Source of the DNA: JAICMB01 sp035295125
Lineage (GTDB): Bacteria > Acidobacteriota > Terriglobia > Bryobacterales > Bryobacteraceae
NCBI GenBank assembly: GCA_035295125.1
Contig: DATGJP010000088.1
Coordinates: 124,001-188,000 of the forward strand
Length of the DNA: 64,000 nt
Direction of reading: 5' to 3'
This document shows positions 35,661 through 44,028 of the stretch, piece by piece. Both the position numbers and the translations under genes were made by a program. Below the pieces are notes generated by a model. That model ran no database searches, was not told the origin of the DNA, and saw only the letters and a list, made by a program, of their open reading frames with translations. Positions within the stretch are counted from its first letter, which is position 1. Each line of letters starts with the position of its first letter.

Positions 35661-36791
35661 CTAGCGAGCCGTAACCGACAGACTCTGACTCAAGCTTCGC
35701 AGCGACGGACGCTGTTCTTCCGTCGACCGTGCCAGCAGGTTGATGAATTGATCCCGAAAGCGGGCTTCTGAATAACGCGCCGCATAGGACTGCAAATCCC
35801 GGGGTTCGATGAGACTCTCGATACTCTCGAATTGAGTCAGAGCATCGGACAGATGCTCCGCCGTTCCCTGCGCATAGAGGAGGCCCGCGCCCTCGGGCAC
35901 GATTTCAACAGCGCCGCCGCGGCCCAGCGCGATCACCGGTTTCCCGCTCGCCAGCGATTCCACCATCGTGATCCCGAAATCTTCTTCGCCGGGTACAATC
36001 AGCGCCCGCGACTCCGCGTAAAGCGCGCGCAGTTCCTCGTCGTTTACGCGACCGCAAAACTCGACCGAGCCGTATGCTATCTTGCGCAGCTTCTTATACT
36101 CCGGCCCATCGCCGACAATCTTCAGTTTGATGCCGTTGCGTGAAAACAGGCGCACGGCATAATCCAGCCGCTTGTACGACACCAGTTCCGATACCGCGAG
36201 AAAGTAGTCGCGAGGCTTCTGGTGATAGAACTGCTCCACCGGCACGGGCGGATAGATGACCTCCGCTTCGCGGCGATACGCTTTCTGGATGCGTTGTCTT
36301 GTGTTCTCGCTATTGGCAACGAAATCATCGACGCGCGCTGACGATGCATAATCCCAAAGCCGCAGGTAGTTCGCCACCGGCGCGATCGCAGCGCGGCGCC
36401 AGCGGGAGCCGACGAAATCGTGAATATACTCGGGATAAAGATCCCACAGGTAGCGCATTGGCGTGTGACAATAGCAAATATGTCGCGCGCCGGAACGGGT
36501 CAGCACGCCTTTGGCCGGACCCGATTCGCTGCTGATCACCAGGTCGTAGTCTCGCAAATCGAAATGCTCCAGCGCGAGCGGCATCAGGGGCAGGAGCGAG
36601 CGGTAGAATCTCCGGCCCGGGTTCAGAAAAGATGCTGTAACGCGCCTTTCGCGCAAAACGGGCGAGACTTTGTCGGGTTCGTAGAAGAGGGTGAACAGGT
36701 CAGCTTTCGGCAACAACCGGCACAGCGCTTCGACTACTTTTTCGCCGCCGCGCATGCCAAGTAGCCAGTAATGCACGATGGCGACCCGCAT
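35661..36791 (-). CDS. GT4-type glycosyltransferase
   Basis: The start at MRVAIVHYWLLGMRGGEKV (36791) is supported by TAAACT 8 nt upstream. The 376-residue enzyme has the GT-B fold: an N-terminal GGEKV glycine loop and a C-terminal donor site with VGDGPEYKKL, GEEDFGITMVESLASGKPV and GRGGAVEIV, including the E-x7-E motif. It transfers an activated sugar to a lipid-linked oligosaccharide. It is divergent from the flippase gene and forms the left edge of the exopolysaccharide locus. Donor and acceptor are unknown. Confidence 0.88.
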   Translation of the reverse strand: MRVAIVHYWLLGMRGGEKVVEALCRLLPKADLFTLFYEPDKVSPVLRERRVTASFLNPGRRFYRSLLPLMPLALEHFDLRDYDLVISSESGPAKGVLTRSGARHICYCHTPMRYLWDLYPEYIHDFVGSRWRRAAIAPVANYLRLWDYASSARVDDFVANSENTRQRIQKAYRREAEVIYPPVPVEQFYHQKPRDYFLAVSELVSYKRLDYAVRLFSRNGIKLKIVGDGPEYKKLRKIAYGSVEFCGRVNDEELRALYAESRALIVPGEEDFGITMVESLASGKPVIALGRGGAVEIVPEGAGLLYAQGTAEHLSDALTQFESIESLIEPRDLQSYAARYSEARFRDQFINLLARSTEEQRPSLRSLSQSLSVTAR

Positions 36792-36799
36792 GATGACGC

Positions 36800-36805
36800 A
36801 GTTTA
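36800..36805 (-). promoter_or_regulatory. TANNNT element before the GT4 gene
   Basis: On the minus strand TAAACT ends 8 nt before the ATG whose first base is 36791. Confidence 0.45.
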
Positions 36806-36820
36806 GCACTGACATCCAAA

Positions 36821-38146
36821 TTGCATCTCCGCGATTCTAAAGTTCTCAGCGACACGGTACTGGTCGGCGCACTCACCGTGTTGGTCAAGCTCGCCGGAGC
36901 CGGGAAAGTTGTGTTCAGCGCCCACTTGTTTGGTGCGGGCGACCAGCTTGATGCATACCTGATTGCGTTCCTCATCCCTTCGTTTCTCGGGGAAGTGCTC
37001 GCCGGATCGCTCACCGCATCGCTGATTCCCACGCTGATCGAGACCCGCGAGCGAAACGGGCAAACTGCGGCGCACGAGCTCTATTCCACGGTCCTGATTG
37101 CCGCGACCGTTCTACTATGCGGCGTGGCGGCGGTGATCGCGCTCGGCTCAAACGTCGTGATACGACTGCTGGGCTCCGGTTTCAGCCCCGAAAAGCACCA
37201 CCTGACCCAGGTCTTTTTTCTCTGGATGGCGCCCGTTTTGCCTCTCAGCGCGATCAGCGTTACGTGGCGCGCCCTCCTGAACGCCAAAGAACGTTTCGCT
37301 GCCGCGGCGGCGGTGCCCATCCTTACGCCCGTCATTACCATCGGATTCTTGTTCGCCGCCGGGCGCGCGTTCGGCGCCGTGTCGCTCGCCTGGGGAACGC
37401 TGGCGGGCTCTGCTGCCGAAGTTCTGACGCTGGCTGTTGCCCTCGAATTGCATGGAATCCGTGTGCGGCCTGTGCGCCCTGTGTGGTCTGATGCGGCGCG
37501 GCAGGTGTTTTCCCAATATCTTCCGATGGCCGCTGGATGCGTACTGTTGTGCGGGTCCTCCTTAATCGATCAGACGATGGCGGCAATGCTTGCAGCCGGC
37601 AGCGTTTCGGCGCTGAATTTCGGCACGCGAGTCTCTGGCGTGATCGTGGCTGTCGGACCCCAGGCTCTTAGTACTGCGATACTGCCCCGCTTCTCGAAAA
37701 TGACGGCCATGTCGGACTGGCTCGGACTGCGCGAGACGCTTAAGCGCTACGCTTTGGTTAGCGTCGCCGTGAGCGTACCGGTCACGGCGCTGCTCGTCTA
37801 CCTCTCAGAGCCCATCGTGAGGCTCATCTTCGAGCGTGGAGCCTTCACAGCGGCCGACGCGAGAACGGTGGTCAACGTTCAAACGTTTTCGCTGCTTCAG
37901 ATTCCGGTCAGCATTTTGCTGGCGTTGGTGGTCCGAGCCGTTTCGTCGTTGAAAGCCAATGAGCTGTTACTACGGATGGCAGCTCTCGGACTCACCGCCA
38001 ACGTGGTGCTCGATTATGTGTTGATGCAGAAGCTGGGCGTCGCGGGGATCGCGCTGTCCGCGCCGTTGGTAACCACCGTTTCGCTCACTTTTTTGACTTA
38101 CCTGTTCTACCGCCGCGCCAAAACGAGGATCCTGGTTGCATACTAA
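36821..38146 (+). CDS. MurJ/MviN-like polysaccharide lipid flippase
   Basis: A 441-residue membrane protein of the MOP superfamily with about 12-14 spans. SAHLFGAGDQLDAYLIAFLIPSF (split at 20 residues: LFGAGDQLDAYLIAFLIP) and the late RLIFERGAFT are MurJ-like. Placed in a glycan locus, it more likely flips the lipid-linked exopolysaccharide unit than lipid II, the Wzx job. Its start is a TTG at 36821, as no in-frame ATG precedes it. The last 11 bases overlap the HprK-like gene, so the two are translationally coupled. Confidence 0.85.
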   Translation: MHLRDSKVLSDTVLVGALTVLVKLAGAGKVVFSAHLFGAGDQLDAYLIAFLIPSFLGEVLAGSLTASLIPTLIETRERNGQTAAHELYSTVLIAATVLLCGVAAVIALGSNVVIRLLGSGFSPEKHHLTQVFFLWMAPVLPLSAISVTWRALLNAKERFAAAAAVPILTPVITIGFLFAAGRAFGAVSLAWGTLAGSAAEVLTLAVALELHGIRVRPVRPVWSDAARQVFSQYLPMAAGCVLLCGSSLIDQTMAAMLAAGSVSALNFGTRVSGVIVAVGPQALSTAILPRFSKMTAMSDWLGLRETLKRYALVSVAVSVPVTALLVYLSEPIVRLIFERGAFTAADARTVVNVQTFSLLQIPVSILLALVVRAVSSLKANELLLRMAALGLTANVVLDYVLMQKLGVAGIALSAPLVTTVSLTFLTYLFYRRAKTRILVAY

Positions 38147-39125
38147 TTTGGTACTGCAAACGCCGGTTTACGATCCGCTGCTCTGCCAAACAGCGCTCCC
38201 GTACCGGGCGGTCTTCTATCCGCTGGGTTACCCGGTCGCGGTGACAACAAACTATAAGCCGGTCATTCAGGCCGGCGAGCACCTGTGGGGGCGGGAAATC
38301 TCTTTGTGGGACAAACCCGCGGTCGAGCTCCGCCTGGCCGTCGGTGGGGCAGGCCTTCAGCCTGACGAACGCCCGCGTCCCCAAATGCCCCGCGCACAAG
38401 GCCACCTGCTCTCAATCGTCCACGACGCGGCGAACTTCGCGGTTTGCAACCTCGAAGCGGGGTTTGGATTCGGCTGGTTCACACCCGCTGTCGCAACCGA
38501 CCCGGCGTACTTCCGCTACCATTTCCTGGAGCCCCTGGCGTACATGACTCTCGAGTCCCTGTATCTCACCCAGATCCACGGAGCATGCATCGCCCTTCGT
38601 GGCCAGGGCGTGCTGTTATGCGGCGACACGCACGCCGGCAAAACGACGTTATCCTACGCCTGTGCCCGGCGAGGCTGGACCTACGTCGCCGACGACGCCT
38701 CCCACCTGGTCCGCGAGTCTCGCGATCGGGTGATCGTCGGCCGTCCGTACCAAATCCGTTTGCGGGTCGATGCCCGGGCGCTCTTTCCCGAGCTCGGCGA
38801 ATACGAGCCGGTCGAACGGCCCAACGGCAAACCAAGCCTGGAATTGGATACTGCCGGCCTTGGATTAACACAAGCCCGGCAAGTCGCCGCCCGTTATATC
38901 GTGTTCCTGAACCGGGACACCGACCTCCAACGGCTCAGCCGTTACAGTAGGAACGACGCCTATGATCGCCTGTCACAGGTGATTTGTTTTGGGACCGAGG
39001 CGGTCCAGGAGGAACAGCGCCAAACTCTTCGCGACCTGCTGACCCTGCCGCTCTACCAGATCGACTATCGCGACCTCGATTGGGCCGAGGGCTGCCTGCG
39101 CTCCCTGGTGGAGAACGGCGCGTAG
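38136..39125 (+). CDS. HPr-kinase-like (HprK-related) P-loop kinase
   Basis: A 329-residue protein with HprK-type C-terminal kinase features: Walker A GDTHAGKTT (residues 163-171), RGWTYVADDAS (acidic residues after the P-loop) and a later RPYQIRLR segment. The N-terminal region is not HPr-kinase-like. Start is a TTG overlapping the flippase gene. Homologues (the PadeK/ThcoK type) phosphorylate lasso-peptide C-termini, and others sit in glycan loci. Neither a precursor peptide nor a lasso cyclase is present, so the substrate here is open. Residues about 69-80 (VGGAGLQPDERP) are encoded by a palindrome like the dispersed repeats. Confidence 0.75.
   Translation: MHTNLVLQTPVYDPLLCQTALPYRAVFYPLGYPVAVTTNYKPVIQAGEHLWGREISLWDKPAVELRLAVGGAGLQPDERPRPQMPRAQGHLLSIVHDAANFAVCNLEAGFGFGWFTPAVATDPAYFRYHFLEPLAYMTLESLYLTQIHGACIALRGQGVLLCGDTHAGKTTLSYACARRGWTYVADDASHLVRESRDRVIVGRPYQIRLRVDARALFPELGEYEPVERPNGKPSLELDTAGLGLTQARQVAARYIVFLNRDTDLQRLSRYSRNDAYDRLSQVICFGTEAVQEEQRQTLRDLLTLPLYQIDYRDLDWAEGCLRSLVENGA
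38343..38368 (+). repeat. Repeat-like palindrome inside the HprK-like coding sequence
   Basis: GGGGCAGGCCTTCAGCCTGA resembles the CAGGC...GCCTG core of the dispersed repeats and is carried in frame. Confidence 0.5.
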
Positions 39126-39132
39126 TAGTTCG

Positions 39133-41535
39133 ATGCGCATCGCGCCACACATCATTCGAGCCTTGACGCGCTCTCTGCGACCGGATTCCGGCGATGATCG
39201 AGGCCTGCGCGAGCTCAGCACGTCGGATTGGCGAACGCTTCTCGATTTCGCCGATCAACAGCACATCACTTTGGCGCTCGCCTCAACGCAATCCGACGCC
39301 CAGCCTGCCTGGGTACGCGACCGTCTCACCAAGGCGCGCGCGAACAATGCCGAGCGATTCCGCCGCATCCGGAAAGTCTACAGCGAAATCGCGGACGCGC
39401 TTAGCGCCAAAGGCATCGAGTGGACCATCCTGAAGGGCTTCTCGCAATGGCCCCGCGCCGACGCCGACCTTCCCTTCCGCCCGCAATACGACATCGATTT
39501 GCTCTGCCCGCCCGATGCTGCGCATGCAGCACAGGCCGCCGTCATGGCGCTCGGCTATGAACCGGTGACGGCGACTGACGACGAATTCCGCGCCGATCAC
39601 CTGGCGCAGCTCATCCGGCGAACCGGCTGGCGCTGGCGCGGCGACTACTTCGATCCTGAGCTGCCGGTATCGGTGGAAATCCACGATCGCCTTTGGGATG
39701 CCGAAGCGGAGCATCTGGAGGTCGAAGGTCTTGATGAATTTCGCAGCAGGCGTCAATGGAAATCTGTTGCGGGTATCGATTTTCCTGCGCTCGACCCTCA
39801 GGATGGCCTCGCCTACTCCGCCCTGCATCTCCTGCGGCACCTTTTTCGCGGAGATCTTCTGCTGTGGCATGTCTACGAGCATGCCCTCGTGCTCCATCGA
39901 TACGCCTCAGATGACGAATTCTGGCTCGCCTGGCAACGCCGCTACGATGCGCCGTTTCGAACCCTGCAGTCGATTGCGTTTCGGATCGCTCACACCTGGT
40001 TCGGATGCCGGACGTCCGACGTAGTGGTGCAGGAACTGCACCAGCAGCCCGATCTGGTGCAACAGTGGTTCGACGTGCATGGCCGTGAGCCGTGCGGCGG
40101 CCCGCTGCTTGCCGCCAAAAGCGAGGTCTGGCTGCACGTCAGCCTGCTCGAATCGCGGGACGCCGCGCTTCACATCGTCCGCCGCAAGCTGCTGCCGTCG
40201 CAAAAACGAAGGCCGCATCATCTTCCGCACGTCAGCGACGCCGGCGACAGCCTGAAGCTGAAGTTCGAGCGTACCGCACAGCACGTCCGATTCATCGCCG
40301 GCCGGGCAGCCTATCACCTGCGAGCGTTGCCCGTCGCCGCAACCGGCGGCGTTTCGTGGTGGCTTCGATCACGCGGCCTGAACCCCGCGTTCTTTCGTTA
40401 CCTCGGCGCGGCTTCACTGTTCAATTTCGGTCTTTCCATCTTTTTCCTGCTGTACAACCTCTACCTGCTGCGCCGTGGCTTCCGTGAGGACCTCCTGGGC
40501 TATATCACCGGCGCGATGACCGGAGGCAGCATCGTGGGAACCGTGCCGGCCGGATTTCTTACGAGCCGGTTTGGCCTGAAACGGATCATACTCTTTGCGT
40601 TTTTGGCAACCCCTGTCATTTGCGCCGTTCGAACTCTCGCAACCGGCCTGCCAATGTTGATCGCATCGGCCTTTCTCGCGGGATTCACATTCTCAATGCA
40701 CGCTGTCGCCATTGCGCCCGCTGTAGCCGAGCTCGTTCCTTCCAAGGCGCGCCCCACCGCATTCAGCCTGGTGTTCTCGATCGGCATCGGGATCGGGATG
40801 CTGGGAGGCCTCGCGGGTGGAATGCTTCCCGAATGGATCGGCGGCTATCAACCGGCGCTTCTGGCCGCTGCCGCCATCACAGGGCTGAGTTTTCCCGCGG
40901 CGTGGAGGCTGGCACTCAGCAATACGGGAGCCCACACGAGAAACATTTACCCGCGTAATCCGGCGATCACTCGCTATCTCGGAGCACTCGCGCTTTGGTC
41001 ACTCGCGACCGGTGCGTTTAACCCGTTTTTCAACGTCTACTTCGCAACCCAGTTTGGCTTGCACGTGCACTCCATCGGCGCGCTGTTCTCGACGTCCCAA
41101 CTCGTTCAGGCGCTGGCCGTGCTATCGGCTCCGTTCGTGCTCCGCCGCTTGGGACTGCCCACCGGAATCATGACGATGCAGATTGCGACCGGAGTCTCGC
41201 TGGGCATCCTGGGTTTGGGACCATCCGCCGCGGCGGCTGCCGTTCTCTACGTCGCGTACATGGCTTGTCAGTACATGAGCGAGCCGGGTATGTACACGTT
41301 CCTGATGGCTCACGCGAAAGAGGCGGAGCGCGGCGGAGCATCGGCCCTGAATTTCCTGATTGTCTTCGCCGGCCAGGCTATCGCCGCGGCGTTGTCGGGA
41401 ATGGCCGTGCGCCAGTTCGGCTATGGCGTGGTGCTCGCCATTGCGTCCATCCTGGCGATCATTGCCGGGCTTTGCTTCCGTATTGCGTTGTCGCGAGAAA
41501 CTCCTGTACTTCTCGAGCGTACCGTTGCACAGTGA
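39133..41535 (+). CDS. Fusion of nucleotidyltransferase-like domain and MFS transporter
   Basis: An 800-residue chain with two parts. Residues about 30-330 match the NTP_transf_5 family: IEWTILKGFSQWPR (KG at 101-102), then RPQYDIDLL (residues 117-124) with the DxD-type metal pair, and a later SVEIHDRLW. From about residue 410 a 12-span major-facilitator region begins (YLGAASLFNFGLSIFFLLYN) and continues to the end with RFGLKRIILFAFLA. It starts 7 nt after the kinase stop. The reading frame is continuous with no shift, so the fusion looks real. A coupled modify-and-export function is a hypothesis. Confidence 0.78.
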   Translation: MRIAPHIIRALTRSLRPDSGDDRGLRELSTSDWRTLLDFADQQHITLALASTQSDAQPAWVRDRLTKARANNAERFRRIRKVYSEIADALSAKGIEWTILKGFSQWPRADADLPFRPQYDIDLLCPPDAAHAAQAAVMALGYEPVTATDDEFRADHLAQLIRRTGWRWRGDYFDPELPVSVEIHDRLWDAEAEHLEVEGLDEFRSRRQWKSVAGIDFPALDPQDGLAYSALHLLRHLFRGDLLLWHVYEHALVLHRYASDDEFWLAWQRRYDAPFRTLQSIAFRIAHTWFGCRTSDVVVQELHQQPDLVQQWFDVHGREPCGGPLLAAKSEVWLHVSLLESRDAALHIVRRKLLPSQKRRPHHLPHVSDAGDSLKLKFERTAQHVRFIAGRAAYHLRALPVAATGGVSWWLRSRGLNPAFFRYLGAASLFNFGLSIFFLLYNLYLLRRGFREDLLGYITGAMTGGSIVGTVPAGFLTSRFGLKRIILFAFLATPVICAVRTLATGLPMLIASAFLAGFTFSMHAVAIAPAVAELVPSKARPTAFSLVFSIGIGIGMLGGLAGGMLPEWIGGYQPALLAAAAITGLSFPAAWRLALSNTGAHTRNIYPRNPAITRYLGALALWSLATGAFNPFFNVYFATQFGLHVHSIGALFSTSQLVQALAVLSAPFVLRRLGLPTGIMTMQIATGVSLGILGLGPSAAAAAVLYVAYMACQYMSEPGMYTFLMAHAKEAERGGASALNFLIVFAGQAIAAALSGMAVRQFGYGVVLAIASILAIIAGLCFRIALSRETPVLLERTVAQ

Positions 41536-42553
41536 ACCGCGTTTCCCATTGTGATCGCGCGGCCCTGGCTATTGCATCCAGACGCTCCGGGCCGCGCAAC
41601 AGCCCCTCAATGGCATCGGCGAGGCTCACTGCGCTCGATGAGCTCGTCAATACTCCGCTAACCCCGTCTTCAATCAATTCCGGGACCCCGCCGGAAGGGT
41701 ACGCAGCCACGGGTACGCCCGCTGCGAAAGCTTCCATGATCACGCGCGGGGTGGCGTCGATGGCCGCCGATGGAACCGCAAGCAGATCCAGTTCCGCGAA
41801 AACACCCGCAATGTCGTTCGACCATCCCGCGAAAACGACATTTAAGCCCCGGCTGCGTTCCACCACCTCTTCCATGTAGCCGGCCTTGGCAAACATCGGC
41901 GCGCCATGGATGCGATACTCCGCGTTCAACCCGCGATGCTGAAGCACGTGGGCCATCCGCAGGAAATCGGTCTGGCCCTTTTCCGGCGCGATGCGACCCA
42001 CGATCCCGATCCTCCACGGCCGCCCATCGCCGCCTCTGTGAACCTGAAAAGGCAGTTCGCGAACACCGTTGTAGATCACTCGCAGATTGTGTTGCGGCAG
42101 CGGCAGCGCGACAAATCGCGATGACGCGATCACGCGCGCATTTCGCAGGCACAATCGCGCCACCAATGACGCATAGCGTTTTCCGAGGTAGCTGTGGGAG
42201 TGAAAAACAAGAGCCTTCGGGGCGGCCATGGCGGCAGGCGCCAGCATCCTGGGACCATTCACATACACGAGGTCGATTCGATGCCGCCGGATCAGCGCGC
42301 GCACCCGCGCCGCAAGCCGTGGCGTATCGAGCGCAAAACGATACAGATCTCTGAGGGTTTTTCGGCCGTTGGTGTATTGCAGGTCGAAAAACTTGTGTAC
42401 CGCGACGTGGCGATGCTCGAGAGCCTCGACCAGCGGCCCGCGAGACGGAAGCGCAGCGTGCAGTTCGCCCCGCGGCATCCCGTCGACCAGGTCGAGCAGG
42501 CACTGCTGCGCCCCGCCGAGTTCGCTAAATTGATCGAGAAACAGAACGCGCAT
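41459..42553 (-). CDS. GT4-type glycosyltransferase
   Basis: The start MRVLFLDQFSELGGAQ (42553) was preferred to an upstream one that lies deeper in the polymerase gene. The 364-residue product has GGAQ near the N-terminus and a C-terminal donor domain (GIVGRIAPEKGQTDFLRM; SAAIDATPRVIMEAFAAGVPV), with the E-x7-E-like pattern altered to PRVIMEAF...GGVPELI. The 3' end overlaps the convergent MFS gene by 77 bp, and its 5' end overlaps the polymerase gene by 29 bp. It is expected to add one sugar to the repeat unit. Confidence 0.85.
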   Translation of the reverse strand: MRVLFLDQFSELGGAQQCLLDLVDGMPRGELHAALPSRGPLVEALEHRHVAVHKFFDLQYTNGRKTLRDLYRFALDTPRLAARVRALIRRHRIDLVYVNGPRMLAPAAMAAPKALVFHSHSYLGKRYASLVARLCLRNARVIASSRFVALPLPQHNLRVIYNGVRELPFQVHRGGDGRPWRIGIVGRIAPEKGQTDFLRMAHVLQHRGLNAEYRIHGAPMFAKAGYMEEVVERSRGLNVVFAGWSNDIAGVFAELDLLAVPSAAIDATPRVIMEAFAAGVPVAAYPSGGVPELIEDGVSGVLTSSSSAVSLADAIEGLLRGPERLDAIARAARSQWETRFTVQRYAREVQEFLATTQYGSKARQ

Positions 42554-43910
42554 TCGTAACCGCGATCGCAAGCACCCACAAATAAAGCGGCAGCACACGC
42601 CAGTACGTGAGCAGGTCGCCGGTAGCCATCTGCACTACCTCTCCCATCCAGAAACAGAAGATCCACTTCCCAAAGAAAGCGGTCTGCGGATCGGCGCTTG
42701 CCGCCGCCCGCCTGGCGAACACCAGGGCCGCGAGATTAAACGCACAGAACGCCCCAAGACCTACAACCCCGGTTTCGACCAGCAGGCTGAGATACATGTT
42801 GTCCCCCACCACCGGCCGGCCAATGAAGCTCGAATACGGCAGCGTTTTGTAGCCCACGCCAAGAATCGCGTGCCAGGGATTGTGGAGCAGGAAATCGACG
42901 AGGATTCGCCAGCTTCCCACGCGCCCGGAAAGCACGCCTTCGGGGGAAGCGGCGAAAAACTGCACGCTCGTGGACAGCCGCAGCCAATAACTAAGCGCAA
43001 AATTCGGAAACACAGCCATCACCAGCGCCACGGCTGCCCCCGCCGACCCGGCCGCGATGAGCAACACCCGCCGTATCTTCAGGCGCTGGATATACGCGTA
43101 GGCCGCCAGCGCCACGATGATGTTCAGCACCGAGGCGCGCGAATAGGACAGGATGAGACCCCCCAGGAAGAGCACTCCGCCTGCCGCCAGCCATTTCCGT
43201 GCAAAGGGAACCCAGCTATCGCGGCGGAACAATCCCACGCAGACCATCACGATAAAAAATGCGCATAAGTTGCCGAACGTACTGGCTTCGTAAAACAAAC
43301 CCTGCGCCCGGCGCAGGACAGCGTTGTCCAGCCACACGAACTGCGCGCCGTATCCGGCCGGGGCGGGGAACTGGTAGTAGAAATCCAGGCAGCCGAACAG
43401 CGCCGACGCGCACCCAAACAGGAAGAGGAGGCGCGTTGCGCGGCGGATCTCAGCGCTGGTGTAGTGCGCGGGACCGTTCGCAACATACAGGAATGTGTAA
43501 ACGCTGATTCCGAATAGCAGTACCCGCGCGAGGCTCCCGAAGGCTACGACATAGTCCGAATAAATGGCTGCGAGGGCCACGCTCGCGATCAGCACCGAGA
43601 ACAACGCGATGGCCGCCAGGCTTAAAGCATCGAATCGAAAATTCCACTCGCGCAGGCGGACGAGGCCGGCGCACATGCCGAGCGCGGCGAGCAGGAGTGC
43701 CGGATGCGGGCCGGAATCTCCCAACGCGACCGGCAACGGAGGCAGCAGCAATGCCGCCGCGAAGAACAGCAGGATCCAGGCCTTCTGGTTGAAAACGGTG
43801 CGCAGCACCAGCGGTACGAGCACGAGTGGGGCGCACAGCACTGCCCTCCATGCCATCGAAGGCGCGAGAACAATCGCCGCGGAGTAAACGCCGATTGCCA
43901 GCGGAATCAT
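42525..43910 (-). CDS. O-antigen ligase/polymerase (Wzy-like) membrane protein
   Basis: A 461-residue protein with about 11-12 hydrophobic segments and the large periplasmic loop typical of the Wzy_C/WaaL family: GRVGSWRILVDFLLHNPWHA and GVGYKTLPYSSF, then GDNMYLSLLVETGVVGL. It would link repeat units delivered by the flippase. It lies between the chain-length gene and a glycosyltransferase on the same strand. Ligase versus polymerase cannot be told from sequence alone; the neighbouring Wzz-type protein favours polymerase. Confidence 0.82.
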   Translation of the reverse strand: MIPLAIGVYSAAIVLAPSMAWRAVLCAPLVLVPLVLRTVFNQKAWILLFFAAALLLPPLPVALGDSGPHPALLLAALGMCAGLVRLREWNFRFDALSLAAIALFSVLIASVALAAIYSDYVVAFGSLARVLLFGISVYTFLYVANGPAHYTSAEIRRATRLLFLFGCASALFGCLDFYYQFPAPAGYGAQFVWLDNAVLRRAQGLFYEASTFGNLCAFFIVMVCVGLFRRDSWVPFARKWLAAGGVLFLGGLILSYSRASVLNIIVALAAYAYIQRLKIRRVLLIAAGSAGAAVALVMAVFPNFALSYWLRLSTSVQFFAASPEGVLSGRVGSWRILVDFLLHNPWHAILGVGYKTLPYSSFIGRPVVGDNMYLSLLVETGVVGLGAFCAFNLAALVFARRAAASADPQTAFFGKWIFCFWMGEVVQMATGDLLTYWRVLPLYLWVLAIAVTNARSVSRSI

Positions 43911-43960
43911 CGGCTGCCTCGTTTTCTCACACTAGCGAGTTCGTCGACCCTTGTGCTGCT

Positions 43961-44014
43961 GGTTGTCAACCCGGCAAACGCCGGTTGCCAACCTGCGGCA
44001 GGATGCCATCCTGC
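43961..44014 (+). repeat. Array of four small hairpins
   Basis: GGTTG/CAACC, CCGGC/GCCGG (loop AAAC), GGTTG/CAACC and GCAGGAT/ATCCTGC follow one another in the gap between wzy-like and wzz-like genes. Confidence 0.7.
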
Positions 44015-44028
44015 ATCACAATCGGCCG

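Noticed and set aside
38136..41535. Lasso-peptide biosynthetic cluster
   Set aside because: The kinase and nucleotidyltransferase-like domain fit, but no asparagine-synthetase-like cyclase, no transglutaminase-like leader peptidase and no precursor frame lie nearby.
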